A stretch of 56,894 nucleotides of DNA from Enterococcus rivorum. Lineage in GTDB: Bacteria > Bacillota > Bacilli > Lactobacillales > Enterococcaceae. Position 1 is the stretch's first letter, and each line of letters starts with the position of its first letter. The stretch lies in contig NZ_MIEK01000017.1 of assembly GCF_001742285.1 (NCBI RefSeq), forward strand, positions 1 to 56,894, in the 5' to 3' direction. Below the pieces are notes generated by a model. The model made no database searches, was not told the DNA's origin, and saw nothing but the letters and a program-made list of their open reading frames with translations. Of this stretch, positions 8,437 through 16,840 are shown in pieces. The translations under genes were made by a program, and so were the position numbers.

Positions 8437-9033
8437 GTGAAGGAGCGATGTAACTGGGCAAAAAGCAATAATACAATGATGCATTACCATGATGAGGTAT
8501 GGGGGGTACCACTTTACGAAGATCAAAAGCTATTTAGAAAAATGATCTTGGATATCAACCAAGCTGGTTTAAGTTGGCAGACTATATTGAATAAAGAAGC
8601 TGGGTTTGACCAAGCCTATGATTTTTTTGAGATAGAAAAAGTTGCAACTTTTGATGAGAAGAAAGTTGAAGAGTTAATGAACAATTCAGCAATAATTAGG
8701 AATCGCCGGAAAATTGAAGCAGCTATTCATAATGCTAAAAAAGTCATTGAAATTCAAAATGAGTATGGCTCTTTTTCAAAGTATTTATGGTCATTCAATC
8801 AATGCCAAGTAATGAACAATGAATATAACGATGAAAGAGAGATTCCTACAACCAATGACTTGTCCGATGCAATTGCAAAAGATCTGAAAAAGAAAGGGTT
8901 TAAATTTGTAGGCAGTACGATTATTTATGCTTTTTTGCAAGCGACAGGAATGATAAACGACCACGTAACTAGTTGCTTTAGGCATCAAGAGGTAATGAAC
9001 TTAACAAAGAAAAAGAGAACGGATTGCAAATGA
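8437..9033 (+). CDS. tag: DNA-3-methyladenine glycosylase I
   Basis: Base-excision repair enzyme of 198 aa that removes 3-methyladenine from alkylated DNA. It matches the Tag family: RCNWAKSN at the N-terminus, YHDEVWGVPL, NQAGLSWQTIL, RNRRKIEAAIHNA and the C-terminal DHVTSCFRH. The zinc ligands expected in Tag (an N-terminal Cys and His and a C-terminal His and Cys) are all present. I prefer the GTG at 8437 because GGGAG lies eight bases upstream; a GTG at 8428 would add three residues but lacks a spaced ribosome binding site. It stands alone between divergent and convergent genes. Confidence 0.93.
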   Translation: MKERCNWAKSNNTMMHYHDEVWGVPLYEDQKLFRKMILDINQAGLSWQTILNKEAGFDQAYDFFEIEKVATFDEKKVEELMNNSAIIRNRRKIEAAIHNAKKVIEIQNEYGSFSKYLWSFNQCQVMNNEYNDEREIPTTNDLSDAIAKDLKKKGFKFVGSTIIYAFLQATGMINDHVTSCFRHQEVMNLTKKKRTDCK

Positions 9034-9041
9034 AAAGAAAA

Positions 9042-9083
9042 AGAGTAAGAAAGAAAGCCAAAAACTGATTTTCTTTTTACTCT
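9042..9083. terminator. Bidirectional terminator between tag and the FMN reductase gene
   Basis: AGAGTAAGAAAG (from 9042) pairs imperfectly with CTTTTTACTCT (to 9083), flanked by A- and T-rich runs. It lies between the convergent stop codons of tag and the reductase gene. Confidence 0.55.
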
Positions 9084-9092
9084 AAAAAGGAT

Positions 9093-9650
9093 TTATTCAC
9101 TTCTATTATTTTCTAAAAAAGTAATATAAGCAGCGATAATTGTTTTTAAGTACGCAACAGTTGTCGAGAGGAGCTCACCATCTTCATCAATTAATTTCGT
9201 TACATTACCAATATAAGCTTCTGGTTGCTGTAAAGTTGGAACATTTAAAAAGACTAAAGATTGCCGTAAATGATGATTTGCACCAAAGCCACTGATTGCA
9301 CCAGGAGAAACACTGAATACTAATCCAGGCTTGCCATCCCAAACACTTTTTCCATAAGGTCTAGACCCTACATCCAAAGCATTTTTTAAGACAGCAGGTA
9401 CTGAACGATTGTATTCTGGTGTGACAAAAACGATACCGTAGAAAGGGGCGACAAACTCTCTAAAGATTTTCCATGCTACAGGAGGCCGTTCCTCATCATC
9501 AAAATCTTGATTGTAGAGCTCTAATTGACCGATGTCGACAAAAACAGGTTCATATTCCTTAGGGAAAAGAGTAGCAAGTCTTTGAGCTACTTTCTTACTA
9601 TAGGAATTTTTTCGCAAACTTCCTACAAAAAAACCGATTTTCTTTTTCAC
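9093..9650 (-). CDS. NADPH-dependent FMN reductase family protein
   Basis: Flavodoxin-fold protein of 185 aa. FVGSLRKNSYSKKVA is the flavin phosphate-binding loop, and FVTPEYNRSVPAVLKNALD is the family motif (TPEYNxSxPxxLKNAxD), followed by WDGKPGLVFSVSPG. Such enzymes reduce FMN, quinones, azo dyes or chromate with NADPH; the substrate here cannot be told. The GTG at 9650 is chosen because GGAGG lies eight bases upstream; the longer frame to 9698 would add 16 residues of non-family sequence. It is monocistronic and convergent with tag. Confidence 0.85.
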   Translation of the reverse strand: MKKKIGFFVGSLRKNSYSKKVAQRLATLFPKEYEPVFVDIGQLELYNQDFDDEERPPVAWKIFREFVAPFYGIVFVTPEYNRSVPAVLKNALDVGSRPYGKSVWDGKPGLVFSVSPGAISGFGANHHLRQSLVFLNVPTLQQPEAYIGNVTKLIDEDGELLSTTVAYLKTIIAAYITFLENNRSE

Positions 9651-9825
9651 GAATAAATCCTCCATTCTTGAAATAATCTTGATGTCTCTTAAGTTCAATG
9701 ATAGAAGTAGTTATGATAAAATGCAAGCGTTTGAAATGTTGTTCGTTTTATTTAAAATTGCATTGATTTTCTAGGACATCTACCCTATACTTAAAGAAAT
9801 TTTTAAAGGAGAAAGGAGGTCCAAT

Positions 9826-10656
9826 TTGAGAAAATATTTATCTGTACAAACTAAATTGACAAAAGAAGAGATTACTTCCATTCAACAATTAAAAGAAAAA
9901 ATGGAGAATAAAGGACTTCGGTACAAAATTGATTTGGCGGTTTTCAACAATATAAGTGGTCAAGTGAAACATTTGTTGTATACAGATGGAGAGAGGCTAA
10001 AAGGCTACGCCGTAATGAGTTGTTTTGATCCAACTGAGTTAGAGGTTGCCATTATTATGGAGCAGAAAGCCGAAGTTTTTGAAGCAATTGATGCTACTTT
10101 GAGAAATTATGTAAAAGAACATCAAATGAAAACAATGATGATTATTTCCGACAAACAGGATCAGTACATGAAGCAATGTCTTGAAAAAAAGAAGTACACT
10201 TATTATTTTTCGGAGTATCGAATGAGCTTAGACTTCAAAAGATTTGTACCATCAAACAAAGAAAAACTTATGATTGAATCTGCGAATTTTGGCGATGCAA
10301 AAACTATTTTACAATTAGAAAACTCATTGGCTCAAAGCGAAGACGATCAAACTGTGAGCTTGGAGGATATCCAAAAGACAATCGTTACCAAAGAAAATAA
10401 CCAAATAGTGGCTTCTATGAGGATTGAAGAAGAGCTGAATTGTTATGCAATTTATGGTTTTGTGGTAAAAGAACAGTTAAGAGGTCAAGGCATCGGCAGA
10501 CAATTTTTGTCACAAGTCATTCAAGAATTATTAAAAAAAGAGCCTCAAAAAGTATATTTAGAAGTATCAACTGAGAATGAGCCAGCCCTTCATCTCTATC
10601 AATCTGTTGGATTTCGAATAGATACTCACTTTAATTACTACTTGGCCCGTCTTTAA
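9826..10656 (+). CDS. GNAT-family N-acetyltransferase
   Basis: Protein of 276 aa that starts with TTG directly after a near-perfect AGGAGG. The C-terminal half (about 140-276) is a GNAT domain: YGFVVKEQLRGQGIGRQFL contains the acetyl-CoA-binding R/Q-x-x-G-x-G/A motif and EVSTENEPALHLYQSVGF is motif B. The N-terminal half has the length and helix-strand pattern of a second, degenerate GNAT domain. Substrate is not predictable from sequence. It is monocistronic as far as visible. Confidence 0.82.
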   Translation: MRKYLSVQTKLTKEEITSIQQLKEKMENKGLRYKIDLAVFNNISGQVKHLLYTDGERLKGYAVMSCFDPTELEVAIIMEQKAEVFEAIDATLRNYVKEHQMKTMMIISDKQDQYMKQCLEKKKYTYYFSEYRMSLDFKRFVPSNKEKLMIESANFGDAKTILQLENSLAQSEDDQTVSLEDIQKTIVTKENNQIVASMRIEEELNCYAIYGFVVKEQLRGQGIGRQFLSQVIQELLKKEPQKVYLEVSTENEPALHLYQSVGFRIDTHFNYYLARL

Positions 10657-10744
10657 TTAAGAGAGGACTGGGAAACTTATTTGGCTTCACTGTTTTTTTA
10701 CAATGCCTTATGATTCATTGGATAAATTGGAAAATGGATGAATA

Positions 10745-10812
10745 AAAAGGGGAAGAGTATCTTTGAAATAAAGATAACCTTCCCAATTTATCGTATTGCC
10801 CCTGCCAAGGAT
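10745..10812 (-). ncRNA. Candidate small RNA antisense to the rpsP upstream region
   Basis: The 305-base gap between the GNAT gene and rpsP holds a complete minus-strand unit. TGcTATAAT, an extended -10, has its hexamer at plus 10817-10822, with TTAAAA about 18 bases upstream. About 60 transcribed bases follow, then a strong stem (GGGAAG and TATCTTT against AAAGATA and CTTCCC, plus 10750-10784) and CCTTTTTATT. Transcription would start near 10811 and stop near 10745. No ORF fits inside. The motif GATAAATTGG is also found on the plus strand at about 10719. No known RNA family was recognised. Confidence 0.4.
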
Positions 10813-10894
10813 GTTTATTATAGCATAAAACCTGCTCTCTTTTTAATCTTAAATCGCAATTTGAAAGGAATTTAAGGGTGTCAAGAAAAAACTC

Positions 10895-10923
10895 TTTACA
10901 GCTTGTTGTAAATCTGGTAAACT
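10895..10923 (+). promoter_or_regulatory. rpsP promoter
   Basis: TTTACA (10895-10900), a 17-base spacer, and TAAACT (10918-10923) lie 38 bases before the rpsP ATG. Confidence 0.6.
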
Positions 10924-10961
10924 AGCATTTGTGATTAAGTATATGGAGGTGGAATAATAAA

Positions 10962-11237
10962 ATGGCAGTAAAAATCCGTTTGAAACGTATGGGTTCTAAA
11001 AAGAGTCCTTTTTACCGTATTGTAGTAGCTGATTCTCGTTCTCCACGTGATGGACGTTTTATCGAAACTGTTGGAACTTACAATCCTTTGAAAGATCCTG
11101 CAGAAGTAACGTTAAAAGAAGAGTTAGTTTTGGATTGGTTGTCTAAAGGTGCGCAACCTTCTGACACTGTTCGTAACATCCTTTCAAAAGAAGGCGTTAT
11201 GAAAAAACACCATGAAGCTAAATTCGAAAAGAAATAA
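10962..11237 (+). CDS. rpsP: 30S ribosomal protein S16
   Basis: Small-subunit ribosomal protein of 91 aa, the normal S16 length. The family signature is clear: [24 protein letters not shown] at the N-terminus (as VKIRLKRMG and [14 protein letters not shown]), [14 protein letters not shown] and [18 protein letters not shown]. It lies in an rpsP-khpA pair, the arrangement found across Firmicutes, although rimM and trmD do not follow here: a terminator closes the unit after khpA. ATG follows GGAGGTGG. Confidence 0.98.
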   Translation: MAVKIRLKRMGSKKSPFYRIVVADSRSPRDGRFIETVGTYNPLKDPAEVTLKEELVLDWLSKGAQPSDTVRNILSKEGVMKKHHEAKFEKK

Positions 11238-11248
11238 GGTGATTGTTT

Positions 11249-11494
11249 ATGACAGATGTGAAAGAGTTAGTGTTAACTATCGTTCGTCCGTTAGTCAGTC
11301 AGCCTGAACAGGTTACATTAGAAATCACGGAATCAGAGGCATTCCTTGAGTATAATTTAACTGTATCGCCAGAGGATATTGGTCGTGTTATTGGAAAACA
11401 AGGGCGTGTTGCGAAAGCAATACGGACAATTGTTTACAGTGTGCGGATTAACGGCCCTAAAAAAGTTCGTTTAAATATTGTTGATGGCAAATAG
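11249..11494 (+). CDS. khpA: KH-domain RNA-binding protein KhpA (YlqC)
   Basis: Single KH-domain protein of 81 aa with GxxG loop IGKQGRV followed by AKAIRTIV. In streptococci and other Firmicutes KhpA acts with KhpB (EloR) to bind RNA and influence cell elongation; that role comes from the family. The ATG at 11249 is used because AAGGTGA lies six bases upstream; an in-frame TTG at 11243 would leave no spacing. Co-transcribed with rpsP, eleven bases apart. Confidence 0.93.
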   Translation: MTDVKELVLTIVRPLVSQPEQVTLEITESEAFLEYNLTVSPEDIGRVIGKQGRVAKAIRTIVYSVRINGPKKVRLNIVDGK

Positions 11495-11501
11495 CTTTAT
11501 T

Positions 11502-11535
11502 AAAAACACTCAAATTTTTGATTTGAGTGTTTTTT
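11502..11535 (+). terminator. Terminator after rpsP-khpA
   Basis: AAAACACTCAAAT pairs with ATTTGAGTGTTTT around a short loop and is followed by T residues. Confidence 0.85.
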
Positions 11536-11615
11536 TGTATTGAGAAATACTTTGACCTTTTATTGAAAAGTCTGTCATAATGAAGGAAAACGGATGAGAA
11601 GCGGTGTAAAGTTGT

Positions 11616-12284
11616 ATGAATAATAAAATTTATCTAGTTGAGGACGATCAACAAATTGTTAATCTATTAACATCACAATTAGAAAAGTATCAATTTCAAG
11701 TAAGAGCAGCGACAGATTTTCAGAATATTGTAAATGACATTGCTGATTTTGAGCCAGATTTAGTATTGCTAGATATTTCTTTGCCTTTCTATAATGGCTA
11801 TTATTGGTGTGGTGAAATACGCAGAGAATCAAAGTTACCTATTATTTTTATCTCATCTGCAAGTGATAATATGAATATCGTGATGGCAATAAATATGGGC
11901 GCTGATGACTTTATTGCAAAACCTTTTGATCTACCTGTCTTTATCGCAAAAATACAAGCGTTACTTAGAAGAACATACGACTTTTCAGACGCTCCTTTTT
12001 TGCAGTTCAAAGAATATTGCCTCGACTTGACAGATAACTTATTATTTTTTGAAAAAGAGTCAATATTATTAACAAATATTGAAGTAAAAATTCTTTCCTT
12101 ACTTTTTCAAGAACCTAATCAACTGATTATGAAGGAAAAAATCATGGAACGATTACGGGAGAATGAAACTTTTGTTGATAGTACCACACTATCTGTTAAT
12201 ATGAATCGATTAAAAAAAAGTCCTGGATTTAGGGTTAGACAGATATATTCAAACAGTCAAGGGGAAAGGGTATTTCTTAGGTGA
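11616..12284 (+). CDS. BceR-like OmpR-family response regulator
   Basis: Response regulator of 222 aa: receiver domain with VEDDQ, phosphoacceptor Asp in LVLLDISLPFYNG, and IAKPFD, then a winged-helix output domain. The LPFYNGYYWCGEIR segment is typical of the BceR/NsrR/VraR-like group that controls resistance to bacitracin and other lipid II-binding peptides. The following kinase gene overlaps its stop by four bases. No ABC transporter of the BceAB type is adjacent, so the system may act on distant genes; in E. faecalis a comparable unlinked BceRS-type system exists. Confidence 0.85.
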   Translation: MNNKIYLVEDDQQIVNLLTSQLEKYQFQVRAATDFQNIVNDIADFEPDLVLLDISLPFYNGYYWCGEIRRESKLPIIFISSASDNMNIVMAINMGADDFIAKPFDLPVFIAKIQALLRRTYDFSDAPFLQFKEYCLDLTDNLLFFEKESILLTNIEVKILSLLFQEPNQLIMKEKIMERLRENETFVDSTTLSVNMNRLKKSPGFRVRQIYSNSQGERVFLR

Positions 12285-13303
12285 ATCAAATGAGTAAATT
12301 ATTGAAAATAAGTATTTTCTTTCTGAGCTATATTTATGATAAAAAAGTTTATTATTTAAGCTATCTAGGAATAATAGGCCTTTTTGGAGCAACTTATTTT
12401 CTCTATGATATTCCAATTGTTGCTTATTGGGATGCACTTTTATTTTCTTCCGTCTTGTTGTTCTTCATAACCGTCAGAGCTGTTTTCAAAATCTATAAAA
12501 AGCACCAGCTGTTAGCAGGCTTTAAACAAAATTGGCCGAATGATTTAAGCTTATTTCCAGAAACTAGTGATTTAGTTCAAAAGGATTACTTTGAACTAAT
12601 TAAAATCCAGCAAACACATTATTTAGATTTACTAAATCAGCAAGAGCAATTGAACAATCAATTATTAGACTATTATGGAAACTGGAGCCACCAAATAAAA
12701 ACACCGATGTCAGTTTTAGAGTTAATGTCGCTTGATGAAGATATTCCTAGAGAAATAATGAAACAAGAACTATTTAAAATCAATCAATATTTAGAAATGA
12801 TGTTGCAGTATATCCGTCTAAATCACAGTGGAACAGATTTTGTATTCGAAGAAATTGCGATAAAAAAATTGGTTTCTGCTGTAGTAAAAAAATATTCTAC
12901 ATTTTTTATTTATCAAAATTTATCGTTGGAATTAGGTGATTTAGATAGCAAAATAATTACAGATGAGAGGTGCTTAGGGTTTATTATTGAACAGGTCTTG
13001 TCAAATTCTTTGAAATATACCAAAAAAGGAAAAATTAAGCTCTATTTGAACCCGTCGAATCAGCATCAGTTAGTAATCGAAGACACAGGGATTGGTATTT
13101 TACCAGAAGACATTCCTCGCGTTTTTGAAAAAGGTTTCACAGGATTTAATGGTCGGATTTATACAAAAGCTACAGGGTTAGGCTTGTATATGAGTAAAAT
13201 TATGGCTGAAAAATTAGGCTATAAAATGCGATTGGTTTCTAAAGTTGGTGAAGGAACCAAAGTTACCATTGATTGTAGCCAAAATGTGTATGAATTGGAT
13301 TGA
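12281..13303 (+). CDS. BceS-like intramembrane-sensing histidine kinase
   Basis: Kinase of 340 aa with two closely spaced transmembrane helices (about residues 24-42 and 47-67) and almost no extracellular loop. This is the intramembrane-sensing architecture in which the signal usually comes from a partner BceAB transporter. The phosphoacceptor region is GNWSHQIKTPMSVLEL (SHQIKTP is typical of BceS); ATP-binding motifs are EQVLSNSLKYT, EDTGIGI and TGLGLYMSKIM. Start is GTG 12281 overlapping the regulator stop (GTGA); ATG 12290 with AGGTGA five bases upstream is an equally good alternative. The ligand is unknown. Confidence 0.87.
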   Translation: MNQMSKLLKISIFFLSYIYDKKVYYLSYLGIIGLFGATYFLYDIPIVAYWDALLFSSVLLFFITVRAVFKIYKKHQLLAGFKQNWPNDLSLFPETSDLVQKDYFELIKIQQTHYLDLLNQQEQLNNQLLDYYGNWSHQIKTPMSVLELMSLDEDIPREIMKQELFKINQYLEMMLQYIRLNHSGTDFVFEEIAIKKLVSAVVKKYSTFFIYQNLSLELGDLDSKIITDERCLGFIIEQVLSNSLKYTKKGKIKLYLNPSNQHQLVIEDTGIGILPEDIPRVFEKGFTGFNGRIYTKATGLGLYMSKIMAEKLGYKMRLVSKVGEGTKVTIDCSQNVYELD

Positions 13304-13321
13304 TTTTATTAGCAAAAATAG

Positions 13322-13370
13322 AAAAAGTGTGTAACGGAAAACTCCTTGAAGTTGTCCTACACACTTTTTT
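13322..13370. terminator. Bidirectional terminator
   Basis: AAAAAGTGTGTA (13322-13333) pairs with TACACACTTTTTT (13358-13370). It separates the kinase gene from the convergent small gene ending at 13392. Confidence 0.8.
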
Positions 13371-13391
13371 AGCTTAATTAGCTTTTTATTA

Positions 13392-13730
13392 CTATTTTTT
13401 TCGGAATACTTTCACATCAAAGGTTGGAGCGTCAAAACTAATTTCGGCTTCATCTATCATCAATCCTAATAAATGATAGTCTTCTTCTTCATGATGGGTA
13501 GCACCTAATAATTCATCATAATAGCTTTCAATACTTAAATCTCTAGGAGTGTTAAGTAAGTCTAATAAGTGAAGAACATTTTTAGGTTCTTCTTCGATTT
13601 TTCCCTGTATTTCAATATAAAATCCTTCAGGCGTAAAGTCTAACCCAATACGAATATCTTCAATTTCATTAGAAAAGAAATAGGTTAACAACTCATCGAT
13701 AATCCTTTTTGCTTTATCTCTTTCTTGCAC
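13392..13730 (-). CDS. Unknown acidic protein linked to the DUF1576 gene
   Basis: Protein of 112 aa that I do not recognise. It is acidic and soluble-looking, with a helical start (AKRIIDELLTYFF), a strand-rich middle (DIRIGLDFTPEGFYIEIQGK), a helix LHLLDLLNTP, and a C-terminal strand FDAPTFDVKVFRKK. Its ATG lies inside the end of the DUF1576 gene (17-base overlap), so both are translated from one mRNA and probably work together. A regulatory or accessory subunit of the membrane protein is possible but unproven. Confidence 0.7.
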   Translation of the reverse strand: MQERDKAKRIIDELLTYFFSNEIEDIRIGLDFTPEGFYIEIQGKIEEEPKNVLHLLDLLNTPRDLSIESYYDELLGATHHEEEDYHLLGLMIDEAEISFDAPTFDVKVFRKK

Positions 13731-15036
13731 TACGCTTCACCTTTCTGACATGTAAAATATTATCAAGTAATGGTACCATGAAGGCTGCTATAAAACCAGT
13801 AGAAAATCCATTATTATAAAGATTTAGACCACCGTGAAGAGAGCCAACATTTGTGACTAATGACATGTGTAAAAAACCAGCTAAAACGCCATAAATGATT
13901 CCATAAAAACCAGCAATGGGGGCTAAACTAGTACTGAAAATAGCGGCTAAAATGACTGTTGTTTGGCTAATCGTAAATACTGGGGATAATTGAGAAGCAA
14001 TAAACACGCCTAGAAGAAGTGGGGTGCTATTCAAAATATGATTCCCAAATGCGCTAAAACCAACAGCAGATAAAATCGCCCCAATAATGGGTCCGTTTAA
14101 CGTCGTGTGAGTGAGCTGAGTATAGCCAGTTAATAATAAGCCCATTAAAGCCATATTCATCATCGTAGCACCAACACCTGCAATGGAAATGAAATCGGTA
14201 ATTAATTTACCAGATGTGTGACTAATTTCTTTTAGACCTTTTAAAGTGAAATTATTTATATAAAATCCAATAGAGAACATTAAAATAAATAAAAATAAAA
14301 GAAAATAAATAAATTGATGATGGTAAGCAGTGGATATAATCTCATGTCCTTCAATTGTCCAACCGAACATTCGAAATACTCCGGCAAATACCATAGCAAT
14401 AATACCTGAAGTGAACCCTACATTATATAGAGAAAAACCTTGATGAAAGGTCAATATATGAGAAGCTAACGGTGGCAAAATTAAACCAATAAATATTCCA
14501 ACGAAATAACTGAGTGGAATAGAAATAGCTAGAGGAAGGGATAAGCCAAAAGTCATATAACTAATAATTGGTGACAAGGCACTACCGAAAAGACTAACCA
14601 CAATAAATTGAGAAAAAGGTTTTTTAACAATTTTTGCATAACAATAGCCCCCAAGGATTATCGGAATCGAATTATACAAATTTTTACCGAAAAAAGAGCA
14701 ACCAGAAACAGTAAATAAAGCAGCAATTAAAGGACCATTAATAGGTATATTTTTCTTTTTTGCTAATAAGACACTTATTAAAGTCAATAAACCACTATTA
14801 ACAAAAGCACTACCAAAACTACCTAGTTTTGTGTAATCAGTCAGCAAGTTGCTAGGGGAAGTTATAATTCTGCTCATCCCCTCATACAAAAGGGTGAGAG
14901 GTTCACTAAACAAGCCGATAACAATCAGCAACAGACAATAACCTATCAGAAAAGCATAACTTTGTTGCTTCATTTTCAGTTCTTGGTTTCGTTTCTGTGT
15001 ATGTAATAGGATTATGGGTTTGGTTTCATCGGGCAT
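13714..15036 (-). CDS. DUF1576 polytopic membrane protein
   Basis: Membrane protein of 440 aa with about 10-12 hydrophobic segments and a basic C-terminal tail. It has an internal duplication. NGPLIAAL (about 100-107) matches NGPIIGAI (about 314-321). SFFGKNLYNSIPIILG (about 114-129) matches SAFGNHILNSTPLLLG (about 328-343). HQGFSLYNVGFTSG (about 198-211) matches HGGLNLYNNGFSTG (about 401-414). Two homologous halves about 210 residues apart suggest a channel or transporter built from two repeats. Function is unknown. ATG follows GGAGG. It lies divergent from a TetR regulator, which may control it. Confidence 0.8.
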   Translation of the reverse strand: MPDETKPIILLHTQKRNQELKMKQQSYAFLIGYCLLLIVIGLFSEPLTLLYEGMSRIITSPSNLLTDYTKLGSFGSAFVNSGLLTLISVLLAKKKNIPINGPLIAALFTVSGCSFFGKNLYNSIPIILGGYCYAKIVKKPFSQFIVVSLFGSALSPIISYMTFGLSLPLAISIPLSYFVGIFIGLILPPLASHILTFHQGFSLYNVGFTSGIIAMVFAGVFRMFGWTIEGHEIISTAYHHQFIYFLLFLFILMFSIGFYINNFTLKGLKEISHTSGKLITDFISIAGVGATMMNMALMGLLLTGYTQLTHTTLNGPIIGAILSAVGFSAFGNHILNSTPLLLGVFIASQLSPVFTISQTTVILAAIFSTSLAPIAGFYGIIYGVLAGFLHMSLVTNVGSLHGGLNLYNNGFSTGFIAAFMVPLLDNILHVRKVKRSARKR

Positions 15037-15236
15037 TTATCATTCCTCCATATGTAAATATCATACTTTACTATAGCTTGAAAAACTAAGATTGGTCAAT
15101 AAAATTTGTTCAATAAATAAGAAAAAATACAATAATTATCATTTTTTTTTATCATTTTTAGAATTATTGATAGAAGTAGCGCAAAAAAAGGGGTAAACTA
15201 ATAAGTGACATAGTTTATGTAGTTTTGTAAACAGAT

Positions 15237-15266
15237 AACTTTCTATAAATATTTAAATAGAAAGTT
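15237..15266. promoter_or_regulatory. Palindrome upstream of the TetR gene
   Basis: AACTTTCTAT (15237-15246) and ATAGAAAGTT (15257-15266) form perfect 10-base arms around an AT-only 10-base centre, 34 bases before the TetR start. It is a candidate operator for the regulator in the 263-base divergent region, which otherwise holds AT-rich sequence and a second weaker repeat (CAATAATT near 15130 and AATTATTG near 15162). Confidence 0.45.
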
Positions 15267-15299
15267 TTGGAAAAATAGACATATAGAAAAGGGGGAAGA

Positions 15300-15854
15300 A
15301 TGGTAAGGAAAAAAGTTTACAAAAGGGAGCATATTTTGAAATCTGCTTTTGAAGTTCTACAAAAAAATGGTTTTTCTGGTTTGACTGCAAGGAATGTTGC
15401 TGATCACATGGGAATATCTACTCAGCCAATCTATCTGGAATTTGAAAATATGGAAGATTTAAAAATGACACTTCTAAATTCAATCTATGATGATTTAGCA
15501 AGTGGAGTATTTGCATGTAAGACAACTTCAGACGCCGCTTTAAATTTTGGATTCAATTTTATTGATTTTGCCAAAAAAAATACCAATATTTTTATTGCTT
15601 TGTACACAGAGCAACATGGATATGGAGATGAAATAAAAGCGCACACTTTTAAGCATTTCTTGAAACATATTAAAAATGATGAACAATATACTGCTCTTTC
15701 TGAAAAAGATTGTGAGAAAATTCATAACAGCTTGTTAGTCGTTGCTTCAGGGATTGCTTCTATGAGTTTATCAGGAATTATTGCACCTAGCCAGAAACAG
15801 ATCAGTGAATTATTAGAAAAAACAATTCAGGCTGTGGGCTGGAGAAACAATTAA
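15300..15854 (+). CDS. TetR-family transcriptional regulator
   Basis: Protein of 184 aa. The N-terminal helix-turn-helix is KREHILKSAFEVLQKNGF then TARNVADHMGISTQPIYLEFEN, the TetR pattern (A.ixGvs...iY.hF). The C-terminal ligand domain is poorly conserved, as usual. ATG follows GGGGGAAGA. It is transcribed away from the DUF1576 operon across a palindrome-containing gap, so that operon is the natural candidate target, together with its own promoter. Ligand unknown. Confidence 0.87.
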   Translation: MVRKKVYKREHILKSAFEVLQKNGFSGLTARNVADHMGISTQPIYLEFENMEDLKMTLLNSIYDDLASGVFACKTTSDAALNFGFNFIDFAKKNTNIFIALYTEQHGYGDEIKAHTFKHFLKHIKNDEQYTALSEKDCEKIHNSLLVVASGIASMSLSGIIAPSQKQISELLEKTIQAVGWRNN

Positions 15855-15861
15855 GAAGAAT

Positions 15862-15908
15862 AAAAAAGTTGAAGGAACAATTTTAAACTCGTTCACTTCA
15901 ACTTTTTT
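15862..15908. terminator. Bidirectional terminator between tetR-like gene and cyclophilin
   Basis: AAAAGTTGAAG...GAAC pairs with GTTC...CTTCAACTTTT, with A-run and T-run on the two sides. It lies between convergent stops. Confidence 0.8.
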
Positions 15909-15910
15909 AT

Positions 15911-16654
15911 TTATTTAGGTTCTTGAAGAATGTTAATTTTTTCTATTTTGATATCTGTTTTTGGCTTGTCTTTAGATCCGGGCTCAATTGTTTCAACACT
16001 AGCGATTTTATCAACAACATCCATACCCTTGATCACTTGACCGAAAACAGTGTGTTTACCATCTAAATGGGGTGTACCGCCTTTTTTATAAGCGTCGATG
16101 ATTGCGTCAGGATATTCGCTTTTTAATAGCCCATCAGAAATATCGTCTGAATTTTGAACGATAAAGAATTGGCTGCCGTTTGTGCCTGGTCCAGAGTTAG
16201 CCATAGACAAAGCACCACGCAAATTATACAATTCATTTGAAATTTCATCTTCAAACGGTTTATCCCAAATGCTTTCACCGCCAGTACCATCACCTTTTGG
16301 ATCGCCACCTTGGATCATAAAGTTTTTAATAACTCTATGGAAAGTTAAACCATCATAGTAACCATCTTTTGCATGAGTCACAAAATTTTCAACAGTTTTT
16401 GGTGCTTGTTTAGGGAAGAGTTTAATTTCAATTGGTCCTTCCGTTGTAGCCATTTCTACTAAATATTCATCTGCACTAACTTCATTAGATAACTGAGGTA
16501 AGTCCAATGCATTTAAGTCTACCGATTCAACTGTTTTTTCTTCAGCAGCGGATGAACTAGCTACTGTTTTACTTTCTTTGTTTGAACTACAAGCAGTGAA
16601 TAGTGCTAAAGAAGTCACTAATGCCGTTGCAGCAAAAAAATGTTTCATTCTCAT
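15911..16654 (-). CDS. Cyclophilin-type peptidyl-prolyl isomerase lipoprotein
   Basis: Surface-anchored PPIase of 247 aa. A lipoprotein signal peptide ([22 protein letters not shown]; lipobox LFTAC, lipid Cys about residue 22) is followed by a Ser/Lys/Glu-rich linker and a cyclophilin domain from about residue 65: [37 protein letters not shown] and [14 protein letters not shown]. Catalytic Arg (FHRV) and the Gln/Phe of SQFFI are present. Such proteins assist folding of exported proteins. ATG 16654 is chosen because GGAGG lies ten bases upstream. Confidence 0.92.
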   Translation of the reverse strand: MRMKHFFAATALVTSLALFTACSSNKESKTVASSSAAEEKTVESVDLNALDLPQLSNEVSADEYLVEMATTEGPIEIKLFPKQAPKTVENFVTHAKDGYYDGLTFHRVIKNFMIQGGDPKGDGTGGESIWDKPFEDEISNELYNLRGALSMANSGPGTNGSQFFIVQNSDDISDGLLKSEYPDAIIDAYKKGGTPHLDGKHTVFGQVIKGMDVVDKIASVETIEPGSKDKPKTDIKIEKINILQEPK

Positions 16655-16840
16655 AAAATAAGAGCCTCCTGTTTAAAATTAATACCTATTAATGATAACA
16701 AAACATGTATAAAACTGCTAGTTAAAAATACAAATTAGCAAGGAATGTTTTTTTTCTTATATTTCATCCACAGAAATGCGAAAATTTTGCGTATATTAGG
16801 TTTTATCTAAAAATTTGAAAGTGCAATCTATTGAAAGGTG

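Noticed and set aside
10657-10735. Possible Fst-like small hydrophobic toxin ORF opposite the candidate small RNA
   Set aside because: A short hydrophobic frame ending NWKMDE exists, but it has no start codon with a ribosome binding site and no resemblance to Fst-type toxins.
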